Positions 17,928 to 30,556 of a DNA stretch of 64,000 nt are shown piece after piece. The number at the start of each line of letters is the position of its first letter. Position 1 is the first letter of the stretch. The stretch covers positions 2,790,001-2,854,000 of the forward strand of contig NZ_LR723670.1 in NCBI RefSeq assembly GCF_902502825.2, read 5' to 3'. The notes under the pieces are model-generated. The model searched no databases. It saw only the letters and a program-made list of their open reading frames with translations, and was not told the origin of the DNA. The stretch comes from Pseudorhizobium flavum (GTDB lineage: Bacteria > Pseudomonadota > Alphaproteobacteria > Rhizobiales > Rhizobiaceae). Both the position numbers and the translations under genes were made by a program.

Positions 17928-19382
17928 TTACCTCGGAAGAACCGAACTGCCCATCAGGGCCTCGTCGATCGCGCGTGCAGCCTGGCGGCCTTCGCGGATC
18001 GCCCAGACCACCAGTGACTGGCCACGGCGAACGTCGCCCGCGACCCAGAACTTGTCCACCGACGTCTTGTAGTCGCGGTCATTGGCGACGACGTTCGTGG
18101 AGCCGCGCCGGTCAACATTGAGTTCGAGCTTGCCGTCCATTTCCGAGAGCACGCCGTCCTTCAGCGGTCCCGAGAAGCCGATGGCGATGAAGGCAAGGTC
18201 GGCCTTGATGATGAAGTCGGTGCCGGCGATCGGCTGGCGGCGCTCGTCCACCTCGCAGCAGCGCACGCCCGTCAGATGCCCGTCTTCTCCGACGAACTCT
18301 AGAGTGGCGACCTGGAACTCGCGGACCGCACCTTCGGCCTGTGAGGACGATGTGCGCATCTTCGTGGCCCAGAAGGGCCAGACGGCAAGCTTGTCTTCCT
18401 TTTCAGGCGGCTGCGGGCGGATATCGAGCTGTGTGACCTTCACCGCGCCTTGGCGGAATGCAGTCCCGACACAGTCGGATGCGGTATCGCCACCGCCGAC
18501 AACGACGACGTGCTTGGCGCCCGCCAGGATCGGCTCGGCCGGCCAGCCGACGCTGTCGATGTTTTCACGGCCGACGCGGCGGTTCTGCTGCACGAGATAG
18601 GGCATGGCATCGTAGACGCCCTGCAGGTCGACACCAGGGATTCCGGCGGCGCGCGGCGTCTCCGACCCACCACAGTAGAGCACCGCATCATGCTCCGCGA
18701 GCAACTGTTCAACGGGCATATCGACGCCGACATTGACGCCACAGTGGAAGGTGACGCCCTCGCCTTTCATCTGCTCGACGCGACGGTCGATGAAGTTCTT
18801 CTCCAGCTTGAAGTCCGGGATGCCGTAGCGCAGCAGGCCACCGGGCTTCGTCTCGCGCTCGTAGACATGCACGTCATGTCCGGCGCGGCCGAGCTGCTGG
18901 GCCGCCGCCATGCCGGCGGGACCGGAGCCGATGATGGCGACCTTCTTGCCGGTCTTTTCAGTCGCCGGCTGCGGGCCGACCAGGCCAAGCTCATATGCCT
19001 TGTCCGCGATTGCCTGTTCGATTGTCTTGATCGCGACGGGCGCATCCTCGAGGTTCAGCGTGCAGGCTTCCTCGCAGGGCGCCGGGCAGACACGGCCGGT
19101 GAACTCCGGGAAGTTGTTGGTGGAATGGAGGTTGCGGATCGCCTCTTCCCACTTGTTGTTGTAGACGAGGTCGTTCCAGTCCGGGATCTGGTTGTGTACC
19201 GGACAGCCGGTCGGGCCGTGGCAGTAGGGGATGCCGCAGTCCATGCAGCGTGCCGCCTGCTTGGTGACTTCCGCATCCGACATCGGAATGGTGAATTCCC
19301 GGAAATGGCGGATACGGTCCGATGCCGGCTGGTACTTCATGACCTGCCGGTCGATTTCCATGAAACCCGTTACCTTGCCCAT
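17928..19382 (-). CDS. gltD: Glutamate synthase (NADPH) small subunit
   Basis: A 484-residue FAD and iron-sulfur protein that passes electrons from NADPH to GltB for glutamate synthesis from glutamine and 2-oxoglutarate. The N-terminus carries [4Fe-4S] cysteines ([24 protein letters not shown] and [16 protein letters not shown]). FAD binding is shown by [29 protein letters not shown] and NADPH binding by [17 protein letters not shown]. The C-terminal [21 protein letters not shown] is the usual FAD contact. Start ATG 19380-19382 is preceded by AAAAGGGA. It is transcribed after gltB and a 55-codon gene whose stop lies 13 bases upstream. It converges with the SGNH-like gene across 79 bases. Confidence 0.95.
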   Translation of the reverse strand: MGKVTGFMEIDRQVMKYQPASDRIRHFREFTIPMSDAEVTKQAARCMDCGIPYCHGPTGCPVHNQIPDWNDLVYNNKWEEAIRNLHSTNNFPEFTGRVCPAPCEEACTLNLEDAPVAIKTIEQAIADKAYELGLVGPQPATEKTGKKVAIIGSGPAGMAAAQQLGRAGHDVHVYERETKPGGLLRYGIPDFKLEKNFIDRRVEQMKGEGVTFHCGVNVGVDMPVEQLLAEHDAVLYCGGSETPRAAGIPGVDLQGVYDAMPYLVQQNRRVGRENIDSVGWPAEPILAGAKHVVVVGGGDTASDCVGTAFRQGAVKVTQLDIRPQPPEKEDKLAVWPFWATKMRTSSSQAEGAVREFQVATLEFVGEDGHLTGVRCCEVDERRQPIAGTDFIIKADLAFIAIGFSGPLKDGVLSEMDGKLELNVDRRGSTNVVANDRDYKTSVDKFWVAGDVRRGQSLVVWAIREGRQAARAIDEALMGSSVLPR

Positions 19383-19395
19383 GTATCGTCCCTTT

Positions 19396-19559
19396 TCAAA
19401 GTGAGGCGCCTGTCGGCCCCCAGTACCAGTAGGCAAGACCGATGACTGCCCCCAGCACCCAATGTTCTGCTGCGATAGTGCCATTTGCCACGAACACAAC
19501 CGCCGGCACGGCGGCTGCTACTCCCATGGCAAGCAGCCGATGAATAAGGCGAAGACGGC

Positions 19560-19563
<4 letters not shown>
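19396..19563 (-). CDS. Small membrane protein encoded between gltB and gltD
   Basis: A 55-residue frame starting at GTG 19561-19563, which overlaps the gltB TGA in the arrangement GTGA, and ending at TGA 19396-19398, 13 bases before gltD. The protein begins with basic residues (SRLRLIHRL), then a hydrophobic segment (about 12-25, [14 protein letters not shown]), a short polar turn (NGTIAAEH) and a second hydrophobic segment rich in Trp and Tyr (about 35-48, [15 protein letters not shown]). Two short membrane passes are likely. A stop/start overlap with gltB indicates translational coupling. I do not recognise the family. It could aid the membrane association of glutamate synthase or be unrelated. 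The alternative ATG at codon 13 would shorten the first segment. Confidence 0.6.
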
Positions 19564-24278
<4,715 letters not shown>

Positions 24279-24365
24279 CGTCATCCTCCTTCGGTCCGGC
24301 GGACAAGGTGGTTGTTCTTGCGGAATTCGCTTCAAGCCTCCTCCTCAAAGAGAGGGGAGATCCGA

Positions 24366-24392
24366 AATTAGGTCAACTGTTCTGACCTAATT
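24366..24392. promoter_or_regulatory. Perfect 10-bp inverted repeat in the gltB/ltaE intergenic region
   Basis: The arms AATTAGGTCA (24366-24375) and TGACCTAATT (24383-24392) are exact reverse complements around a 7-base spacer. The repeat lies 88 bases before gltB and about 224 bases before the threonine aldolase gene, in a 337-base gene-free stretch (24279-24615) in which I see nothing else beyond the gltB ribosome site. It is AT-rich against a GC-rich background. It could be an operator for a dimeric regulator of nitrogen metabolism or a leader hairpin; a T-run is absent, so it is probably not a terminator. Confidence 0.5.
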
Positions 24393-24615
24393 CGCCGCGT
24401 GGTATGACATACTTGCCCCCGCCTCACAAGACCCGCCGGCTCACAAACTGTGTCGTTCGCGACCGAAGCTTTCGCCAGGCAGGCAATCTGCGAAACTTAG
24501 TTGTCAGAAGGATGTCGATTTCGTCTCCTGCTTGCCAATTGAGAATTTGGAAATGCGCTCGATTGATTGGCGGCCGGAAAGCGATAGGTTTCGGTGGCAT
24601 ACGAAAGGGCCGTTC

Positions 24616-25662
24616 ATGTTCTTTGCCTCCGACAACTGGGCCGGCGCTCACCCGGCCATCAACGAGCGCCTGCTGCGCGAATCCACCCGCTTTGCCGCCG
24701 CCTATGGAACGAGCGACCTCGACCGTGCCGTCGAGGCGCGCTTCAACGAAATCTTCGAGCGTGAGGTCTCGGTCTTCTTCGTCGCCACCGGCACGGCCGC
24801 CAATTCGCTGGCCCTTGCAAGCGTCGCCCGCCCCGGCGGCGTCGTCTTCTGTCATTCCGAGGCGCATGTCATCGAGGACGAATGCGGCGCGCCGGATTTC
24901 TTCAGCGGCATGCGCATGGTTCCGGTGGAGGGACCGCTCGGCAAGATGAATATGAAGAACCTGGGGGCCAGGATCGCCCGCTATCCGCAGGATGCTGTCC
25001 ATCATGGTCGCGCCGCGGCAATCACCATGACTCAGGCGACGGAAGTTGGCAGCGTCTACACGCTGGACGAGATTGCGGCGATCGCGCAGACGGCCCGGGC
25101 GCACGGACTGCCGCTGCACATGGACGGCGCCCGCTTCGCCAATGCGCTCGTTGCGCTCGACACCACTCCGGCTGAGATGACGTGGAAGCGCGGTGTCGAC
25201 ATCCTCTCCTTCGGAGGCACGAAGAACGGCTGCTGGTGTGCGGAAGCCATCGTCTTCTTCAATCCAGAAATGGCCAGGGAACTGCCCTTCATTCGCAAAC
25301 GGACGGCACAGCTCTTCTCCAAGTCGCGCTTCATCGCGGCACAATTCGAAGCTTATCTTAAGGATGGGCTGTGGCTGGAGCTTGCCACCCACGCCAATGC
25401 CATGGCCGACCGCCTTCGCGACGGTATCTCCGGCTCCAACAGCGCCCGCCTCGCTTGGCCCACCCAATCCAACGAGGTCTTCGCGATCGTGCCGATCGAC
25501 ACGATGAAGAAGGCTCATGAGAAAGGTGCCAAGTTCTACGACTGGCTCGAGCCGCGCGACATGTCTGAACCGGCGGGCGAAGGCGAGATGCTGATCCGCC
25601 TCGTTACGAGCTTCGCAAGCACGGCCCACGACGTCGACGCCTTTTTGGCGGCTATAGGCTGA
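24616..25662 (+). CDS. ltaE: Low-specificity L-threonine aldolase
   Basis: A 348-residue PLP enzyme that splits threonine to glycine and acetaldehyde. Matches to the bacterial family: FFASDNWAGAHPAI at the N-terminus, FVATGTAANSLAL, SEAHVIEDECGAPDFFSG, ITQATEVGSVYTLDEI, LHMDGARFANAL (Asp for the PLP nitrogen) and the PLP-lysine motif SFGGTKNG. The length fits when translation starts at ATG 24616, which has GAAAGGG 6 bases upstream; in-frame ATG 24532 adds 28 residues without similarity. It is divergent from gltB. It supplies glycine and one-carbon units, as does the sarcosine oxidase operon further along. A hairpin follows the stop. Confidence 0.92.
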   Translation: MFFASDNWAGAHPAINERLLRESTRFAAAYGTSDLDRAVEARFNEIFEREVSVFFVATGTAANSLALASVARPGGVVFCHSEAHVIEDECGAPDFFSGMRMVPVEGPLGKMNMKNLGARIARYPQDAVHHGRAAAITMTQATEVGSVYTLDEIAAIAQTARAHGLPLHMDGARFANALVALDTTPAEMTWKRGVDILSFGGTKNGCWCAEAIVFFNPEMARELPFIRKRTAQLFSKSRFIAAQFEAYLKDGLWLELATHANAMADRLRDGISGSNSARLAWPTQSNEVFAIVPIDTMKKAHEKGAKFYDWLEPRDMSEPAGEGEMLIRLVTSFASTAHDVDAFLAAIG

Positions 25663-25674
25663 CCTAAACGAATA

Positions 25675-25698
25675 CGGCCCCTCCGCAAGGAGGAGCCG
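25675..25698. terminator. Hairpin between convergent ltaE and Hsp20 genes
   Basis: A 10-bp stem with one mismatch (CGGCCCCTCC, loop GCAA, GGAGGAGCCG) stands 13 bases after the ltaE stop and 27 bases from the Hsp20 stop. The GCAA tetraloop is stable, but neither side has a good T-run, so it may terminate both genes weakly. Confidence 0.45.
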
Positions 25699-25724
25699 TC
25701 CAAGCCTTGGGAGAGGCAGAGGCC

Positions 25725-26207
25725 TTAGTTGACCTGCTGCGGCGCCACCTGCGCTTCGATCGTCTTTGGCGCCTCGCCTGCCTCGGCGGCGATGGCGATG
25801 CGGCGCGGCTTCATCGCTTCCGGGATGTTCCGGAGAAGGTCGATATGAAGCAGGCCGTTCTTCAACGAGGCAGACTGGACCTCGACGTGATCGGCGAGTT
25901 GGAAGCGGCGCTCGAAGGCGCGCTTGGCGATGCCGCGATAGAGGTATTCGCTCTGTTCGGCCTTGTCTTCCTCGGTCTTTTCACCCTTCACCGTCAGCAC
26001 ATGCGCATGCGCTTCGATCGAGAGTTCCTTCTCGTCGAAACCGGCAACGGCCATGGTGATGCGATAGGTGTTCTCGCCGGTACGCTCGATGTTGTAGGGC
26101 GGATAGGTCTGCGCCTGCTCCGGCTGGCCGCGGGTGTCCAGCAGGTTGAAGAGGCGGTCAAAACCGACGGTAGACCGATAGAGGGGGGAGAAATCGACGT
26201 GACGCAT
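25725..26207 (-). CDS. Small heat shock protein (Hsp20/IbpA type)
   Basis: A 160-residue ATP-independent holdase that binds unfolding proteins. The alpha-crystallin domain runs from about residue 38 to 130 (YPPYNIERTGENTYRITMAVAGFDEKEL, VLTVKGEK, YLYRGIAKRAFERRFQLADHVEVQSASLKNGLLHIDL); the I-x-I/V-type tail region is IAIAA. The N-terminus MRHVDFSPLYRSTVGFDRLFNLLD is the rhizobial class A form. Upstream lie a ROSE-like RNA thermometer covering the ribosome site and a match to the RpoH promoter consensus, so heat control at both transcription and translation is expected. It converges with ltaE. Paralogues are normal in rhizobia. Confidence 0.94.
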   Translation of the reverse strand: MRHVDFSPLYRSTVGFDRLFNLLDTRGQPEQAQTYPPYNIERTGENTYRITMAVAGFDEKELSIEAHAHVLTVKGEKTEEDKAEQSEYLYRGIAKRAFERRFQLADHVEVQSASLKNGLLHIDLLRNIPEAMKPRRIAIAAEAGEAPKTIEAQVAPQQVN

Positions 26208-26285
26208 TATTGTCCTCCTGGGAAGCGACGTGTTGCGATTTTTTGTTCTCCTGCCTCGTCCCGGAATGGCGATGAGGCAGGGGTT
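26208..26285 (-). promoter_or_regulatory. ROSE-type RNA thermometer in the Hsp20 leader
   Basis: Read on the minus strand, the last hairpin (26229 to 26212) is GTCGCTTCCCAGGAGGAC: three pairs, a bulged G, four pairs and a CCA loop. It buries the AGGAGG ribosome site 5 bases before ATG. The 5' arm contains TCGCT, which fits the U-U/C-G-C-U core of ROSE elements with the bulged G opposite the ribosome site. A second hairpin upstream (26281-26250) has an 8-bp stem CCTGCCTC/GAGGCAGG. ROSE elements are known before rhizobial small heat shock genes. Together with the RpoH-type promoter it is the only structure seen in the gene-free stretch 26208-26593. Confidence 0.75.
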
Positions 26286-26315
26286 TAACGGGCCCTTCCG
26301 GCGCCCGCAAAATGA

Positions 26316-26344
26316 AGATGGGAATTCCGCCGCGACGCTTCAAG
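26316..26344 (-). promoter_or_regulatory. Predicted RpoH (sigma-32) promoter of the Hsp20 gene
   Basis: On the minus strand CTTGAA (26344-26339) is followed after 16 bases by CCCATCT (26322-26316), a close fit to the heat-shock sigma consensus CTTGAA and CCCATNT. It would start a leader of roughly 100 bases that carries the ROSE structure. Confidence 0.65.
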
Positions 26345-26593
26345 AGCCCTGCGCAACCACCTCCTCACCGCATGAACTTCCCATGAACACGAGGTTTCAC
26401 GCGGGTTCATGATGGGGCGCGTAAACCTCCTTCCATCGGCGGACATAAGCACCGTCGACGACTGAAGCACGTCCCTTCTCTTCAGTCCGCTGGCCGGGTC
26501 GATGCTTGTCCTCAGGTGTCGATCCGGCTTTTTTCCTTGACCTTGCAGCATGAGCACCTATCGCTGTGGGATCGCCAACGCTCCCGTGGGACC

Positions 26594-27562
26594 ATGCCCG
26601 ACATACTTTATCCGACGCCCGAAAACCCCGCGCCCGAGAACTACACCGCCGGTCATTTCACCGGCTACAGGGGCGCGAAGCTGCGCTATGCGATCTTCCG
26701 GTCGCAGATCTCGCCGGCGCGCGGAACCGTGGTCCTCATGCAGGGGCGCAATGACTTCATAGAGAAGTATTTCGAGACGATCCGCGACCTCAATGCGATG
26801 GGGCTGTGGGTGGCGACCTTCGATCTGCGCGGCCAGGGGGGCTCGGACCGGCTGCTGAAGGATCCCCGCAAGGGTCACGTACGCCGCATGTCCGACTACG
26901 AGCGAGACCTGGAAATATTCCTGGAGCAGATCGTGCTGCCGGATACGCGCCTGCCCTTCTTTCTCGTCGCCCACTCGACGGGTGCGCTGATCGCGCTTTC
27001 CGCGGCACCGAGGCTGTCGAACCGCATCAGCCGCATGGCCCTGTCGGCGCCCTATGTCGGGCTGCGCCACGACACCTGGCCGGTCACCGTGATCCGCCAG
27101 GTCGCCGCGCTTGCCTGCTGGACCGGGCTCGGTCGGCTATCGGCCGAGCAGGAGCGCATCGACAGACCCTTCCCCGGTAATCCGCTGACCTCCGACACCG
27201 CCCGCTTCGCCCGTAACGCTGCCACTATCGCGGCTCACCCGGAGCTGACGGTCGGGCCACCCACCTATCGCTGGCTGCATGAAACGCTGAAAGGCGTTGA
27301 CCGGGTCAGGCGTCAGGAGCACCTGACCCGCATTACCATTCCGACCCTGATCCTGGCGCCTGTGCTCGACGGCATCATCCCCTATGCCGAGCAGGAAGAA
27401 CTCTCCCGCAACTTCCGGGCCGGCCAGTTGGTGACCATCAACGGCGCGCGGCACGAACTCTTCCAGGAGCGCGACATCTATCGCGCCCAGGCGCTGGCTG
27501 CGATCGAAGCCTTCATGCCGGGCCTGGATGGCGGGCTTGACCTGTCGGAGACTGCGGCCTGA
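26594..27562 (+). CDS. Alpha/beta hydrolase, lysophospholipase (PldB) type
   Basis: A 322-residue serine hydrolase resembling bacterial lysophospholipase L2 and monoacylglycerol lipase. The nucleophile elbow is A-H-S-T-G with Ser128 (Ala in place of the usual first Gly); the acid is likely the Asp of LAPVLDGIIP and the base the His of GARHELFQE. FDLRGQGGSDR (residues 76-86) is the typical lipase-family loop. There is no signal peptide, so it is probably cytoplasmic or membrane-peripheral. ATG 26594 is chosen because the similarity begins there and GTGGGA lies just upstream; a GTG 78 bases earlier is in frame but unlikely. Its stop is 4 bases from the stop of the convergent hisN gene. The true substrate is unknown. 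Confidence 0.85.
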   Translation: MPDILYPTPENPAPENYTAGHFTGYRGAKLRYAIFRSQISPARGTVVLMQGRNDFIEKYFETIRDLNAMGLWVATFDLRGQGGSDRLLKDPRKGHVRRMSDYERDLEIFLEQIVLPDTRLPFFLVAHSTGALIALSAAPRLSNRISRMALSAPYVGLRHDTWPVTVIRQVAALACWTGLGRLSAEQERIDRPFPGNPLTSDTARFARNAATIAAHPELTVGPPTYRWLHETLKGVDRVRRQEHLTRITIPTLILAPVLDGIIPYAEQEELSRNFRAGQLVTINGARHELFQERDIYRAQALAAIEAFMPGLDGGLDLSETAA

Positions 27563-27566
27563 CCGG

Positions 27567-28343
27567 TCAGGCACCGTTGAGGATGCTCATCGCCTGTTCA
27601 TGCAGCGCACGGCTTCCGGCGGCGATGATATTGCCTCCCATTTCCGGACGACCGCCGTTCCAAGTGGTGATTATCCCGCCTGCGTGTTCGATCAGCGGTA
27701 TGAGCGCGCCCACGTCGTAGGGCTTGAGCGAATTCTCGATCACCAGGTCCACATGGCCGGAGGCGAGAAGCGCGTAGGCGTAGCAGTCTGTGCCGTAGCG
27801 GAACAGGCGCACATGCCGCTCCACCGCATGATAGCGCTCGGCATCCTCGCCCGTGAAGATGTGTGGAGAGGTCGTGAACAGGATGGCGTCCGACAACCGC
27901 TCGCAGTCGCGCGTCCTGATCTGCCGCTCACCGTCCGGCCCGCTATACCAGGAGCGTTTCCCATCGGCGAAGTATCGTTCGCCGGTGAAGGGCTGGTCCA
28001 TCAGCCCCATCACCGAACGCCCACCGCTCTGGAAACCGATCAGTGTGCCCCAGACCGGCACGCCGGAGATGAAGGCACGCGTGCCGTCGATCGGATCGAT
28101 CACCCAGATGTGCTCCCGATCCAGACCGATGTTCTCGTGCTCTTCCCCCAGTATGCCGTGTTCGGGGAAGCGATCCTCGATGAGCCCCCGGATCGCAGCC
28201 TCTGCGGCCTGGTCACCTTCCGTGACCGGATCAAATCCACCCTCGAGCTTGTTGGTCACGTAGCCGCCGGTCCGGAACCGTGGCAGCGTCTCCGCCTTGG
28301 CGGCGTCGGCAAGCGCATAGAAGAAGGCACGGTCGGGAAGCAT
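27567..28343 (-). CDS. hisN: Histidinol-phosphatase of the inositol monophosphatase family
   Basis: A 258-residue Mg-dependent phosphatase. Motifs of the inositol monophosphatase family: DPVTEGDQAAEAAIRGLI, ILGEEHENIG (metal-binding Glu), WVIDPIDGTRAFISG (metal-binding Asp pair) and SLKPYDVGALIPLIEHAGG. The GVPVWGTLIGF stretch and absence of a long N-terminal arm favour HisN, which dephosphorylates histidinol phosphate in histidine synthesis, over SuhB. ATG 28341-28343 starts the conserved region. It is convergent with the hydrolase gene, and an anti-Shine-Dalgarno small RNA starts about 150 bases upstream in the opposite direction. Inositol phosphatase activity is the alternative. Confidence 0.85.
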   Translation of the reverse strand: MLPDRAFFYALADAAKAETLPRFRTGGYVTNKLEGGFDPVTEGDQAAEAAIRGLIEDRFPEHGILGEEHENIGLDREHIWVIDPIDGTRAFISGVPVWGTLIGFQSGGRSVMGLMDQPFTGERYFADGKRSWYSGPDGERQIRTRDCERLSDAILFTTSPHIFTGEDAERYHAVERHVRLFRYGTDCYAYALLASGHVDLVIENSLKPYDVGALIPLIEHAGGIITTWNGGRPEMGGNIIAAGSRALHEQAMSILNGA

Positions 28344-28456
28344 GGAAACCTCGTGGCGGCAGGGTCTGAAAGCTGCTTGTAACCGCAAGAGCGCAGGAAG
28401 CAATGTGGGAAGCGTGCAACAGCGCCTGATCAAAATGTGGACAACGTCAGGATCTG

Positions 28457-28485
28457 CTTGACAATTGTGCACTGCAATAATAGTG
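28457..28485 (+). promoter_or_regulatory. Predicted sigma-70 promoter of the small RNA
   Basis: CTTGAC (28457-28462), 17 bases, then ATAGTG (28480-28485). CTTGAC is the usual -35 form in rhizobia; the -10 box is only fair. A start near 28491 would give a transcript of about 75 bases ending in a strong terminator. Confidence 0.55.
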
Positions 28486-28490
28486 TCATA

Positions 28491-28565
28491 TTACAGTCTC
28501 TGACTGTAATGCCCTCCTTGGGTGTTTCCTCCCTAGACTAGCCGCGCTTCGGCGCGGTTTTTTTT
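28491..28565 (+). ncRNA. Anti-Shine-Dalgarno trans-acting small RNA (alpha-r14/suhB-like)
   Basis: A compact non-coding unit: hairpin 1 has a perfect 7-bp stem (TTACAGT/ACTGTAA, 28491-28509); a middle part reads CCCTCCTTGGGTGTTTCCTCCC, given here as positions 28512-28533, with two CCTCC elements able to pair with ribosome sites; the end is a GC terminator (CCGCGC, TTCG, GCGCGG, then eight T, 28542-28565). Alphaproteobacterial suhB/alpha-r14 RNAs have this plan and the CCUCC loops, and were named for a place beside a suhB-type phosphatase gene; here the neighbour is hisN of the same superfamily. The 5' end is uncertain. No open frame is present. Likely role: repression of ABC transporter and other mRNAs, by inference from the family. 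Confidence 0.72.
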
Positions 28566-28585
28566 GCCTATCAGTTCCGGCAAGC

Positions 28586-29470
28586 TTATTCGGCCGCGAG
28601 AGCCGTGGTGCCGGCAAGCTCGTCGGCGACTTCCGCCAACTGCCGCATGAAGGTGAAGAGATTTCCGGCGACCGCCTCGAAGTCCCGCCTCTTCTCGAGC
28701 GTCACTTCATCCACGTAGAGCGCCCGGTTTATCTCGATCTGCAGCGCATGCAGCCCGCGTGTCGGGCGACCGTAATGTTCGGTGATAAAGCCGCCGGCAT
28801 AGGGCTTGTTGCGCACCGCCGTGAAACCGAGTTCGCTCAGGATGCAGATTGCCGCCCGCGACAGATCCGCCGATGCGCTGGTGCCATAGCGGTCGCCGAT
28901 GATGAAGTCGGGCCTGACATCGGAACCGGAAAGGCGAATATTGCCGGGCATCGAGTGGCAATCGATCAGGATGCTCGTGCCGAACCGCGCATGCGTACGG
29001 GCGATCAGCCTGCGGAGCGCCGTGTGATACGGCTTGTAGATCCTATCGATCCGCGCCAGTCCCTCCTCGACGCTGAGGCGGCGGCGATAGATCTCCATGT
29101 TCTCGGCAACGATTCGCGGAATAGTCCCTAGCCCGCCCGCCACCCGGAGCGAGCTGATATTGGCGAACGAGGGAAGCGGTCCGTCGAACATCTTCGGATC
29201 GAGCTCATAGGGCTCGCGATTCACGTCGAGATAGGCGCGCGGAAAATTGGCGGCGAGAAGAGGTGCGCCCAGTTCGGGCGCCGGTGCAAACAACTCGTCG
29301 ACATAGTGATCGGCGGAGCGGCGGATGGCGACCGAATCAAGCCTCGAATCGGCCAGGAAGGCCGTCGGATAGCAGCGCCCGCTATGGGGCGAATTGTAGA
29401 CGAAGGGAATGGTCTGGCAGGTGGGCTCTCTGATCTCGAACTGCTCGAATTCGCCTGTCGCCCGGTCCAT
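28586..29470 (-). CDS. N-formylglutamate amidohydrolase family protein
   Basis: A 294-residue member of the N-formylglutamate amidohydrolase family, hydrolases related to HutG that remove formyl or acyl groups from amino acids. Signatures: VYNSPHSGRCYP near the N-terminus (His metal ligand), AYLDVNREPYELDPKMF, the zinc-site block LIDCHSMPG, and PYAGGFITEHYGRP with HALQIEINRALYVDE at the C-terminal third. Length is typical. The start ATG 29468-29470 has AAAGG 7 bases upstream. It is not in a histidine-utilisation operon, so its substrate may differ from N-formylglutamate. About 180 bases separate it from the divergent cpdR gene. Confidence 0.88.
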   Translation of the reverse strand: MDRATGEFEQFEIREPTCQTIPFVYNSPHSGRCYPTAFLADSRLDSVAIRRSADHYVDELFAPAPELGAPLLAANFPRAYLDVNREPYELDPKMFDGPLPSFANISSLRVAGGLGTIPRIVAENMEIYRRRLSVEEGLARIDRIYKPYHTALRRLIARTHARFGTSILIDCHSMPGNIRLSGSDVRPDFIIGDRYGTSASADLSRAAICILSELGFTAVRNKPYAGGFITEHYGRPTRGLHALQIEINRALYVDEVTLEKRRDFEAVAGNLFTFMRQLAEVADELAGTTALAAE

Positions 29471-29650
29471 CTAGCCTTTACCATGTCATGAACTTCCAGA
29501 ACGGGCATGTTGCCAGTTGCCCCCGCCGAAGTCCATACTATCTATGTCCTGTCAGGATCTGCGCCTGCCGCCGTTAAATGGGTTTTTACCAGGTATTGGC
29601 TAGGCTGACGCTCCGAAAAATTCGAAAATATGGAACACGGCCCCCGAACG

Positions 29651-30013
29651 ATGCAAAAAATCCTTCTCGCCGAAGACGACAACGACATGAGGCGCTTCCT
29701 CGTAAAGGCGCTCGAGAAGGCTGGCTACAACGTCGCTTCCTTCGACAATGGCGCGAGCGCCTATGACCGTTTGCGTGAGGAACCGTTCTCGCTCCTTCTC
29801 ACCGACATCGTCATGCCGGAGATGGACGGGATCGAACTCGCCCGTCGAGCCACCGAACTCGACCCCGACCTCAAGGTGATGTTCATCACCGGCTTCGCCG
29901 CCGTCGCACTGAACGCCGATTCGAAGGCACCGAAGGATGCGAAAGTCCTCTCCAAGCCGTTCCATCTGCGCGATCTGGTGGACGAAGTGAACAAGATGCT
30001 CGCCGCCGCGTGA
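29651..30013 (+). CDS. cpdR: CpdR single-domain response regulator
   Basis: A 120-residue stand-alone receiver domain with Asp9/Asp10, phosphoacceptor Asp52 (LLLTDIVMPEMDG), Thr80 and Lys102 (LSKPF). It is nearly all receiver, with no output domain. Sequence details such as MQKILLAEDDNDMRRFL and the Ala-rich C-terminus match CpdR of Caulobacter and Sinorhizobium, which in its unphosphorylated form directs ClpXP to cell-cycle substrates and is controlled by the CckA-ChpT relay. ATG 29651 is chosen because CpdR starts there; an in-frame ATG 21 bases upstream is possible and neither has a strong ribosome site. Rhizobia often have two cpdR genes; which paralogue this is cannot be told. Confidence 0.88.
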   Translation: MQKILLAEDDNDMRRFLVKALEKAGYNVASFDNGASAYDRLREEPFSLLLTDIVMPEMDGIELARRATELDPDLKVMFITGFAAVALNADSKAPKDAKVLSKPFHLRDLVDEVNKMLAAA

Positions 30014-30029
30014 CGGCAATTTCGGGGTG

Positions 30030-30057
30030 ATGCGAAGCCGGTGAAAAAGCTTCGCAT
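30030..30057 (+). terminator. Possible hairpin after cpdR
   Basis: A perfect 9-bp stem (ATGCGAAGC and GCTTCGCAT) around a 10-base loop begins 17 bases after the cpdR stop. No T-run follows, so termination activity is uncertain. Confidence 0.35.
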
Positions 30058-30073
30058 TCCGCATCAAAACCAG

Positions 30074-30102
30074 TTGACGGCCCGGCCACCTTATGGTCTA
30101 TG
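30074..30102 (+). promoter_or_regulatory. Predicted promoter of tRNA-Val
   Basis: TTGACG (30074-30079), a 17-base spacer and TCTATG (30097-30102) stand 15 bases before the tRNA, a spacing suited to a start at about 30109. Confidence 0.55.
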
Positions 30103-30116
30103 CGCCGACATCGGAT

Positions 30117-30191
<75 letters not shown>

Positions 30192-30355
30192 TCCTATCCT
30201 TCACCTTGGCAGATATTGCAGGCGCGAGCATGGCTCGCGCTGGTCGCCGCGACCGCTTCTGGTCCATCTACTGGATTGACCCGCCGCTGCTTACAAGACC
30301 GCGGAACATTCGTTTCTCGCCTGCGTTTTCCGGCTTCAAGCGAAAGGGACACGCC

Positions 30356-30529
30356 ATGCTGAAATGGGCACTGATCTTCCTCGTCATCTCGATTGTCGCA
30401 GGCTTCCTGGGCTTCTCGGGAGTATCGGCGGCGACCGCGTCGATTGCCAAGGTGCTGTTCTTCCTTGCACTGCTTGTGTTCGTGATCTTCCTGGTCCTCG
30501 CCATTATCGGCGGCAGCCTGGTCTTCTGA
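30356..30529 (+). CDS. DUF1328 small membrane protein (YtjA family)
   Basis: A 57-residue protein that is almost entirely two membrane segments (about 3-25 and 31-53) joined by the turn SGVSAATASIAK. The start MLKWALIFLVISIVAGFLGFSG is the recognisable DUF1328/YtjA pattern; the function is unknown, though family members are often stress-linked. GAAAGGG lies 8 bases before ATG 30356. Longer in-frame extensions would run through the tRNA and are not real. It is convergent with the DUF1003 gene 27 bases away. Confidence 0.88.
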   Translation: MLKWALIFLVISIVAGFLGFSGVSAATASIAKVLFFLALLVFVIFLVLAIIGGSLVF

Positions 30530-30556
30530 TTCGATCGGATACTCGGTAGGCGACGA

